The notes beneath the pieces are model-generated. The model worked only from the letters and a program-made list of their open reading frames with translations, had not been told where the DNA came from and made no database searches. A program made the translations under genes and the position numbers. DNA of 64,000 bases, from contig NZ_NFJW01000003.1 in assembly GCF_002160065.1 (NCBI RefSeq), forward strand, positions 62,001-126,000, written 5' to 3'. Every line of letters begins with the position of its first letter. Positions within the stretch are counted from its first letter, which is position 1. The stretch is from Collinsella sp. An2 (GTDB lineage Bacteria > Actinomycetota > Coriobacteriia > Coriobacteriales > Coriobacteriaceae). Below are positions 26,587 through 33,220 of this stretch, piece after piece.

Positions 26587-27037
26587 GGGCGTGTCAAGTC
26601 CTCTGGCTATGTTGGTTCGGCGTCCCGAGGAGGGTGTTCGGGGCGTTCCGCTTTATGTGTACGATGACGTTTGCGATTATAGTCGCTCGAGCGGATACAG
26701 GTTTTCCGGTCGGTAAACTCACACCGCACTACGAAAAACCTTTGAAGTTCCTGGCGCCATAGTTGCGGTATTGTGGCAATCCACACGGTCTCCCTCTATA
26801 TTGCGGCAAGCCACACGAATGGCCACCCCAAAACGGCCCTTGAGCGTGTGAATTGCCACAATAGAGAGGCCCCGCGTGTGGATTGCTACAAAACCCGGCG
26901 CTGCGGACGCGCAGGACCACCCTCGAGTGGAGCGGTCACACTGGACCGCCCTCTGATGGTGCGGACGCGCTGAACCGTCCTCACACCACGCGCCGTCGGG
27001 CGCTCCGCCAAGGCTGAAGGGATGAAGTGACGAGCCG
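26587..27037. other. 450 bp intergenic region with a nested palindrome
   Basis: No gene is supported. The part before the transpeptidase start (26640-26700) is AT-rich and should hold its promoter. The centre contains the palindromic element 26771-26891, and the remainder up to the serine dehydratase stop shows only weak CGCGTCC-type repeats. Confidence 0.65.
26771..26891. repeat. Nested TTGYGGCAA-type palindrome, copy 2
   Basis: TTGTGGCAATCCACACG (26771-26787) pairs with CGTGTGGATTGCTACAA (26875-26891). Inside, TATTGCGGCAAGCCACACG pairs with GCGTGTGAATTGCCACAATA. TCTCCCTCTATA opposes ATAGAGAGGCC between the two pairs. The whole 121 bp can form one long hairpin with a centre near GGCCACCCC..AAACGGCC. 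It shares its arms with 9210-9338 and 45888-45950. Confidence 0.8.
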
Positions 27038-28621
27038 CTAGCCTCTGCAACTGCCGCAGGCGGCACAAGCCGAGGGGGCCTGTGCGATGCCGCCGCGCGC
27101 CGTCTCGCGCAGGCTTACCGGCAGGGCGTGACCTACCTCGAGCATCACGTGTGCCATCTCGTCGAATGGCACGAGGCTGTTCACGCCGGCAAGCGAGAGC
27201 TGTGCTGCCGAGAAGGCGTTGGCGACACCGATGGCGTTGCGGTTCTGGCAGGGCACCTCGACAAGGCCTCCCACCGGATCGCATACCAGGCCAAGCAGGT
27301 TGCCCAGCGCGAGCGACGAGGCGTTGAGCGCCTGCTCGGGCGTGCCACCGAGCAGCTGCACTAAGGCTGCCGCCGCCATGGCCGAGGCGCTTCCTACCTC
27401 GGCCTGGCATCCGCCCTCGGCGCCAGACACGCTGGCCGAGGTCGTGAGATTGAGGCCTATGGCTGCCGCGCAGAAGAGGGCGTCCATCATGGTCTCGTCA
27501 TCGGCTCCGATGGCGTGTCCCACGGCGAGCACGCATCCCGGCACCACGCCCGCAGAGCCGGCGGTGGGTGCCGCAACGATCACGCCCATGGAGGCGCTGC
27601 GTTCCAGCACCGCCATGGCGCGCGCGACGGCGTCGGTCTGGACGGTTCCCATAAGGGTCGGCGCAATTCGATTGCCCTGTGCGACTAGGCGCGCCTCGCC
27701 TCCGATGAGGCCGCCGAGGGAGCGTTGGGGGGAGGCGATGGGTGCGGTGGTCTCGTCCTGCATGACAGCGAGCACGCGCCGCATGGACGCCACAGCGCGC
27801 TCCTCGCCGATAAGGGTCGCTTCCCGCACCGCCATGACGGCTCCGATGTTCATGCGCAGGTCGCGGCATACCCGCAGGAGCTCCTCGCCGTCGTCGAATA
27901 GCTCTTCGCAGGTGATGCCGGGGGCGGAAGAGGCGCCGCCTGGGATTTCGATGAGGGTGGCCGTCTCGACGAGCTCGAGATTGCGGATGGCATCGAGCGT
28001 TCCGGCGCCCGGCGGTTCGTCCATCTCGAACACCGTGTAGGCAGCTCCTCCCGGCTCGGTGCGGTAGGTGCGGCAAAACGCGATGTTTACCTGCTCGGCC
28101 GAGAGCGTCGCCGTGAGGGCGGCGAGCGCGCCGGGGGCGTCGCGGTGGGCTACGAACAGCGTGTCGTAGGTGCCCGTCACGCTCACGGCGACACCATTGA
28201 TCCTGCTGATGCGCACCTTGCCGCCGCCCAGGCTTTCGCCACGCACCGAGGTGATGCGGCCGCGGCTGTCCTCAAGCTCGATGTCGACGGTGTTGGGGTG
28301 CAGCGAAACGTCGTCGCCGGCTATGGTGAAGTGGACGTCAAGCCCTCGGTCGCGCGCGAGGTCGAAGGCGTCCTTGATGCGCTCGTCGTCGGTTGCGAGG
28401 CCCATGACGCCGGCTACGAGCGCGCGGTCCGTTCCATGGCCGCTGTGCGTGTGCGCAAAGGAGTTCCACAGGGTGAAGGTCACACGCCGGATTGTGCCTT
28501 CAACAAGCGATGCCGCTACCTGGGCACAGCGCAGGGCTCCGGCTGTGTGCGAGCTCGAAGGTCCCACCATGATGGGGCCTAGAATCTCAAAGGCAGACGT
28601 GGTGGCAAACGACTGGGGCAT
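27038..28621 (-). CDS. sdaA: L-serine ammonia-lyase, iron-sulfur-dependent, single chain
   Basis: This 527-residue protein deaminates L-serine to pyruvate. The beta domain comes first (FEILGPIMVGPSSSHTAGA, about 10-28), then an ACT-like region (VTGTYDTLFVAHRDAPGALAAL, about 148-170), then the alpha domain (ITCEELF, GLIGGEA, APTAGSAGVVPG). Cluster-ligand cysteines are expected in VVPGCVLAVG and GGCQAEVG. The last residues, SACAACGSCRG, resemble the C-terminal cysteine tail that closes the active site in Fe-S serine dehydratases. The ATG at 28621 has AGGAG six bases upstream; the frame upstream to 28933 lacks homology-like features. Fused single-chain order differs from the split sdaAA/sdaAB genes of many Firmicutes. 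Confidence 0.92.
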   Translation of the reverse strand: MPQSFATTSAFEILGPIMVGPSSSHTAGALRCAQVAASLVEGTIRRVTFTLWNSFAHTHSGHGTDRALVAGVMGLATDDERIKDAFDLARDRGLDVHFTIAGDDVSLHPNTVDIELEDSRGRITSVRGESLGGGKVRISRINGVAVSVTGTYDTLFVAHRDAPGALAALTATLSAEQVNIAFCRTYRTEPGGAAYTVFEMDEPPGAGTLDAIRNLELVETATLIEIPGGASSAPGITCEELFDDGEELLRVCRDLRMNIGAVMAVREATLIGEERAVASMRRVLAVMQDETTAPIASPQRSLGGLIGGEARLVAQGNRIAPTLMGTVQTDAVARAMAVLERSASMGVIVAAPTAGSAGVVPGCVLAVGHAIGADDETMMDALFCAAAIGLNLTTSASVSGAEGGCQAEVGSASAMAAAALVQLLGGTPEQALNASSLALGNLLGLVCDPVGGLVEVPCQNRNAIGVANAFSAAQLSLAGVNSLVPFDEMAHVMLEVGHALPVSLRETARGGIAQAPSACAACGSCRG

Positions 28622-28968
28622 GGCGTCTCCTCTACATGGGCGCCGCCCGTAGCGGTGGTTGGGCAGGCGCGGCGGCGTGGTTGTTCGCGGTGGGCGGCAC
28701 CGACGAGTCTTTGGCCATACTCTACCGCATGCAGGATGCTCCGTAGGTATACTGACTGTTAAGGATTCGTCTGCGCACCTGAGAGCCCCGTTTGTTTGCA
28801 ACCGATGCGGTTCGGAAAGCCTGCTTGCCTTGACCCGCGTGCCTGGTTCTAGGCGTGGCACTGGGTATTGAGACTCCGCGCCGCATGTGGTGTGCCTGGG
28901 TCGCGGACGTGAGCCCCGCGCGTTTGGCGACACGGCCCTTGCGTGCGATGCCCATAGGAGGGATTGTC
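28622..28968. other. Divergent intergenic region between sdaA and the unknown pair
   Basis: This 347 bp region separates divergent genes and should contain both promoters. A TATACT hexamer at 28748-28753 in GTAGGTATACTGACTGTTAAG is a possible -10 for either direction, but no convincing -35 is visible. No riboswitch or RNA gene was recognised. Confidence 0.4.
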
Positions 28969-29400
28969 ATGGCGTACGACTTGTCCGAAACTCTTCAAAC
29001 CATCGACAGCGTTTTGGACCATCTTCGAGCCGCCGAGAACCTTCTGCGAAGCGCTAAGGCCTGGAGCTGGGCAGATATGCTTGGCGGCGCACTCTTTACT
29101 ACGCTGTGGAAGCGCGAAAAGATGGCCGATGCCCAAAGAGAGCTTCGGCTTGCAGAAGATGGCTTGAGGCGGCTCTCCGATGATTTGCGCGATGCGAGCC
29201 AGCTCGAGGGACGTCTGGATACCGGGGAGTTTCTTACCTTCGCCGACTATGTGCTGGACAACTCGTTTGTCGACCTGTTCGTACATCAGCGCATCAAAGA
29301 GACGCTTCGGGCTGTTGACGACGCGATTGAGGGGTGCGAGAAGCTCAAGGCGAGCCTGGAGGGCGTTTGCGACTCACCTGACGCTCGAACGGGGATCTAG
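28969..29400 (+). CDS. Unknown 143-residue helical protein
   Basis: No family was recognised. The protein is predicted mostly alpha-helical, with heptad-like segments such as DLSETLQTIDSVLDHLRAAE near the N terminus and AQRELRLAEDGLRRLSDDLR in the middle. One short less polar stretch (ADMLGGALFTTLW) could touch the membrane. The ATG at 28969 has AGGAGGG seven bases upstream and is preferred to 28855. The next gene begins three bases after its stop, so the two are almost certainly translated together. It may be a cytoplasmic coiled-coil partner of the membrane-anchored neighbour. Confidence 0.65.
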   Translation: MAYDLSETLQTIDSVLDHLRAAENLLRSAKAWSWADMLGGALFTTLWKREKMADAQRELRLAEDGLRRLSDDLRDASQLEGRLDTGEFLTFADYVLDNSFVDLFVHQRIKETLRAVDDAIEGCEKLKASLEGVCDSPDARTGI

Positions 29401-29403
29401 ATC

Positions 29404-30024
29404 ATGTGCGCAGCAGCAAGTAGTTCGAGACGATGGCGCTTCGCTGCGCTGATGGTACTTTTGTGCTTGGTGGCTGCTGCGCTGTACATGGCGGTTCCGG
29501 CGCTGTATCGCTCCTTTGGTCTGCCATGGATGTGGGGCAAAACGATAGATGCGACGCACCTTATCGAAGGGGCTGAACCTCAGGATGTTCAGTCAGGTGT
29601 TAAAACCGCCTGGGACGACGTCGAAGCTATTAAGGTGTCATGCTACTCGGGCGTTCAGGCTCGGGGTTCGATCTATACGCGCGACCAGACGATTGTGGCC
29701 GCGGCGTGCAACTTGCTCAAAGATTCCGACTTTACCTACTGGAAAGATTACGGAGCCTTCGTGGAGTCCGAGCGCGACCTTGTTGGCGGCTATCAGGCAT
29801 CCCTTTCGTTGCTCGATGCACGTGGCAGAGAGCTTCTGACGATTCAGTTCAATGGGCTAGCTGGTAAGTATTATGTTCTGATCGACAGCGTTGCCTACAG
29901 CATGAATGGGGATACAGGGCCGTTGAGCGATGCCCTTGATATGTGGACGACCGAGGCAGCCACTGAGCTAAATCCAGAAGAAGGCAGCTCCGCGTCGGCA
30001 TCGGCCTCTGGAATAGATGGCTAA
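29404..30024 (+). CDS. Unknown membrane-anchored extracytoplasmic protein
   Basis: This 206-residue protein has a basic start (SSSRRWRF), one N-terminal membrane helix (about 12-33) and a soluble domain of about 150 residues predicted outside the cell. The C terminus is acidic and Ser/Ala-rich (EEGSSASASASG). No known family or catalytic motif was recognised. The beta-strand pattern in ASLSLLDARGRELLTIQFNG and KYYVLIDSVAYSM suggests a small beta-rich domain. It is the second gene of a two-gene operon with the helical protein. Confidence 0.65.
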   Translation: MCAAASSSRRWRFAALMVLLCLVAAALYMAVPALYRSFGLPWMWGKTIDATHLIEGAEPQDVQSGVKTAWDDVEAIKVSCYSGVQARGSIYTRDQTIVAAACNLLKDSDFTYWKDYGAFVESERDLVGGYQASLSLLDARGRELLTIQFNGLAGKYYVLIDSVAYSMNGDTGPLSDALDMWTTEAATELNPEEGSSASASASGIDG

Positions 30025-30176
30025 CGTATGAGGAGTTCCTGTATACGGGCGGATCGTGAGGAGCTAGGGTAGCAGCCGCAGCTCGTGATGGGTTGCGGGC
30101 GGGCTTGGACGCACCTCGGCAAACTCTTGGGGGCAAATAGTGGTGCGGCGCCCTTGCTTGCGCCACGCCGCAAAAA

Positions 30177-30314
30177 CTCGTTTCGGTTTTATGCAGTTAC
30201 TTTTCAATTTGCCGAGTAGACGCCTGATTTCTGCAACAAAGCGTCTGGATTCGAGAGGCCGAAAGAGGGGTCTACTCGGAAAGTCGCGAACTAACTGCAT
30301 AAAACCGAAACGAG
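30177..30314. repeat. 138 bp palindromic element, copy B
   Basis: The arms CTCGTTTCGGTT..ATGCAGTT (30177-30198) and AACTGCAT..CCGAAACGAG (30293-30314) pair almost perfectly. The symmetry continues inward with CCGAGTAGACGC against GTCTACTCGG. Length and arms match copy A at 8705-8842, while the central loop differs. Confidence 0.85.
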
Positions 30315-30373
30315 TTTATTGGGCGGCTTGTACGGACGCGTTTTCGTGTGTCCGATAGCCCAAGCTGAGGCAT

Positions 30374-30484
30374 GCGGGTCGGTCGCGGTGTCTGCGACGC
30401 TCTGGGGTCTGCGAGTCGGTCGCGGTGCCTGCGACGCGCCGGAGCCCGCGGGTCGGTTGCGGTGCCTACCACGCTAGAAAAACG
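30374..30484. repeat. Three 37 bp tandem repeats
   Basis: Units begin at 30374, 30411 and 30448 with GCGGGTCGGTCGCGGTG or close variants. The first two contain the inverted repeat GTCGC..GCGAC, while the third is degenerate. There are no spacers, so this is not a CRISPR array. The last unit abuts the 62 bp hairpin. Confidence 0.75.
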
Positions 30485-30544
30485 CCGACGCTCAGCTTTT
30501 CTTCGGAATCGGCTGGAATTCCAAAGAATTACTGAGCGTCGGCG
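30483..30544. repeat. 62 bp hairpin element, copy B
   Basis: CGCCGACGCTCAG (30483-30495) pairs perfectly over 13 bp with CTGAGCGTCGGCG (30532-30544). The inner GGAAT..ATTCC can form a second stem. Its sequence aligns with copy A at 9064-9125, with the same length and orientation. Confidence 0.85.
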
Positions 30545-30633
30545 AACGAGTCACTTTGCAATCGGCCCTGGCCCAGCGGAGGAGTCCGGCGGCAGGACCG
30601 GCGACAGGGTCGGCAGCGGGGGCGGACGGCGAG

Positions 30634-32115
30634 CTACAGCGCCATCGTACGAGCGCGGTCGATGCGCGCCAGGCAGTCCTCACGGCCGATGAGCTGCATG
30701 GTCTCGCCGAGCGGAGGGCTCACCATGTTGCCACACTCGGCCACGCGCACGGCTTGGAACACGAGGCGCTTTTTCAAATCGAGCGCCTCGGGCAGCGGCT
30801 CGAGCGCGGCGTCGATCGCCTCGGCGGTCCAACTGGCCTCGTCGAGTGCGGCCAGCGCCTTGCGTGCGGCGTCGAGTACGGCACCCATGCCCTCCTTGGC
30901 AAGGCCCTTGTTGACGGACTTCTCGTCATAGGCGAGCGTCTCGGCCGTCGCGAACACCGGGGCGGCGACACCTGCGGCGTCGGCGGGCATCTTGGTGCGC
31001 GGACGCACAATCTCGGCGAGCAGGTCCCACCAGGCGGCGTCGTGCTCGGCGCCCTTGACATCCACGCCGGCCGCCTCAAGCTGCGGGCGCAGAATCTGGG
31101 ACACAAAGGTCTCGTCGTCCATGCGGTTGATGTACTCGGCGTTCATCCAGTCGAGCTTCTTGGGGTCGAAGGTCGCCGGGTTCTTGGAGATGCGCTCGAG
31201 CGAGAACTCGCGGGCGAGCACGTCGCGCGGGATCACGGTCGTCTCGCCGTCGAGCGACCAGCCCAGCAGCGCCAGGTAGTTCACGAAGGCGTCGGAGAGG
31301 TAGCCGGCGTCGCGGTACTCCTCGACGGAGGTAGCGCCGTGGCGCTTGGAGAGCTTCTTGCCGTCGGCGCCCAAGATCATGGAGATGTGCGCGAAGGTGG
31401 GCACGGGGCTCCCAAGCGCCTCGTAGACCATGACCTGGCGCGGGGTGTTGGACAGGTGGTCATCGCCGCGGATGACGTGGGTGATGCCCATAGCGGCGTC
31501 ATCGACCACGGTCGCGAAGTTGTAGGTGGGGGTGCCGTCGGAGCGGAAGATCACGAAGTCGTCGAGCTCCTTGGCGTCGAAGACCACCTTGCCGTGCACG
31601 GCGTCGTCGATTACCACGTCGCCGCGGTCCTCGGGAACCTTGATGCGCAGCGTGTAGGGCTCGCCGGCCTCCATGCGGGCGCGCGCCTCGTCGGCCGGGA
31701 TGTTGCGGCAGCGGCGGTTGTAGCCCTGGAAGGGGTCTTTGCGGGCCTGGGCCTCGGCACGGTCCTGGGCGAGCTGCTCGGGCGTGCAGAAGCACGGGTA
31801 GGCCTTGCCCTCGGCGAGCAGGCGCTCGGCGGCCTCGCGGTAGAGGTCCATGCGCTCGGTCTGCGCGTAGGGGCCGAAGTCTCCGCCGACCTCGGGGCCC
31901 TCGTCCCAGTCAAGCCCGAGCCAGCGCATGGCGCGCAGGATCACCTGGGTGTTCTCTTCGGTCGAGCGCGTGGGATCGGTGTCGTCGATGCGCAGGATGA
32001 AGGTGCCGCCGTTGGCGCGGGCAAACGCCCAGTTATAGATGGCCGTGCGGGCGCCGCCGATATGCAGCTTGCCGGTGGGCGAGGGGGCGAAGCGTACGCG
32101 AACGTTTGAGCTCAT
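30634..32115 (-). CDS. gltX: Glutamyl-tRNA synthetase
   Basis: This 493-residue class I synthetase charges tRNA-Glu. It has the HIGH-type motif PSPTGKLHIGGAR (about 11-23), the KMSKS-type motif KLSKRHG (about 254) and the anticodon-binding C-terminal domain. The central CRNIPADEARARMEAGEPYTLRIKVP insert is typical of bacterial GluRS. The ATG at 32115 has AAGGAG six bases upstream. It is divergent from the ABC-like gene and convergent with the unknown pair. Whether it is a discriminating or non-discriminating enzyme cannot be decided here. Confidence 0.96.
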   Translation of the reverse strand: MSSNVRVRFAPSPTGKLHIGGARTAIYNWAFARANGGTFILRIDDTDPTRSTEENTQVILRAMRWLGLDWDEGPEVGGDFGPYAQTERMDLYREAAERLLAEGKAYPCFCTPEQLAQDRAEAQARKDPFQGYNRRCRNIPADEARARMEAGEPYTLRIKVPEDRGDVVIDDAVHGKVVFDAKELDDFVIFRSDGTPTYNFATVVDDAAMGITHVIRGDDHLSNTPRQVMVYEALGSPVPTFAHISMILGADGKKLSKRHGATSVEEYRDAGYLSDAFVNYLALLGWSLDGETTVIPRDVLAREFSLERISKNPATFDPKKLDWMNAEYINRMDDETFVSQILRPQLEAAGVDVKGAEHDAAWWDLLAEIVRPRTKMPADAAGVAAPVFATAETLAYDEKSVNKGLAKEGMGAVLDAARKALAALDEASWTAEAIDAALEPLPEALDLKKRLVFQAVRVAECGNMVSPPLGETMQLIGREDCLARIDRARTMAL

Positions 32116-32278
32116 GGATGCTCCTTGGAATGGGAACTACGAATCTGACGTGCTGCATTATATGGCATTGAACAAAACCGTCGGGCTCAGGTGGATGTTT
32201 TGGGGGTATGAATGGGAAAATACATCAATTGCGTATCGAGCGGCCCGCCTATCGAATCGGGCCTATAGAGGAGGTCTT

Positions 32279-33220
32279 GTGCTTCCAGCAAAGATAGTTC
32301 AAGACGGCACGTCGAAAGACCGCGCCGCAGCGCCGGAGCTCGGTGCATCCGTGTCGGATGGTCCTACGTCCGCCAGCCCTGAGTCCAAGCAGCTGGGCAG
32401 CGTTGTTGTGGCGCGCGACGCTTCCTACGTGGTTCACGCCTATCGGTCGTTTGAGTTCGCAACGTTCGAGGCGGTGGCGGGTCAGGCCGTGGCGCTCGTC
32501 TCGGCGACCTTGGAGCCCGCGCGCGATGCGGCGCTTGCGGTCGCGGGACTCGTACATCCCACCGCGGGCTCTCTGACTGTGCTGGGTGTAGAGCTTGCGG
32601 CATCGGACGCGCGCCGTCTGTGGCGTCGTGCGGCCGAGCCGCTGCCACGTGGGGCTGTGGGCGTCGGAGCGTTCAAGGGACTGCTCGACGTCGATGAGAT
32701 GCAGACCGTCGAGGAGGCGGTCGCTTCCGAGACCGTGCTGCGCGGCACGTCGGCCGATGAGGCGGGAATCCTGGATTATCTGGCAGAGCTTGGGCTGGCT
32801 ACCAATGTCGATCAGCAAGTCTGCCAGCTTGACCCCGCCGCCCGAGCCCGTCTCTCCCTTGCGCTTGCCTGCGCCGGCGGCGTTTCGGTCGCGGTCTGCG
32901 ACCTGGACGACCCCTTCGTAGGTGGCCTTTCTGCCGCTGATGCCTGCGTCGTCGCCAAGGCTGCCCAGGCGTTTGCAACGCGGCATGGGGCCTGCGTTGT
33001 GCTGGCGTCGCGTGAACCGGCTGTGGCGGATGTCGTGCCGGCTTTCGCTCTCGACCTTGTCAGCGCGGATGCCCTTGCGGCGCGCGCTGCGTCCGAAGCG
33101 TCCGCCGGGCGGAGCGCGCAGAGCGACGCAAACGCGCGCGAGGACGCCGGGGCAAGCGGCACAAGGGTCATCGGCGACCCGGCCATGCGCTCTGGCCATG
33201 AAGGGGGAGATGCTCGATGA
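32279..33220 (+). CDS. Degenerate ABC ATPase-like protein lacking Walker A
   Basis: This 313-residue protein follows the ABC ATPase layout but without catalytic motifs. Where Walker A should be it reads LVSATLEPARDAALAVAGLVHPTAGSL instead of a GxxGxGKST loop. The later HPTAG..VLGVEL, the LDPAARARLSLALACAG region (signature position) and VAVCDLDDPFVGGLSAAD (Walker B position) keep the family order. It is unlikely to hydrolyse ATP in a normal way. The GTG at 32279 has GAGGAGG upstream. Its stop overlaps the ATG of the YhgE/Pip gene, so the two proteins are probably made together and interact. The C-terminal 50 residues are low complexity. Confidence 0.72.
   Translation: MLPAKIVQDGTSKDRAAAPELGASVSDGPTSASPESKQLGSVVVARDASYVVHAYRSFEFATFEAVAGQAVALVSATLEPARDAALAVAGLVHPTAGSLTVLGVELAASDARRLWRRAAEPLPRGAVGVGAFKGLLDVDEMQTVEEAVASETVLRGTSADEAGILDYLAELGLATNVDQQVCQLDPAARARLSLALACAGGVSVAVCDLDDPFVGGLSAADACVVAKAAQAFATRHGACVVLASREPAVADVVPAFALDLVSADALAARAASEASAGRSAQSDANAREDAGASGTRVIGDPAMRSGHEGGDAR

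Larger units (their letters stand above)
30025..30633. other. 610 bp repeat-rich region between convergent genes
   Basis: The stretch lies between the unknown pair and gltX, which converge on it. It contains the second 138 bp palindromic element, three 37 bp tandem units and the second 62 bp hairpin. No gene is supported. Confidence 0.75.

Noticed and set aside
28855-28968. 38-codon N-terminal extension of the unknown helical protein
   Set aside because: The internal ATG at 28969 has a strong AGGAGGG at the right distance, while the upstream ATG has none.
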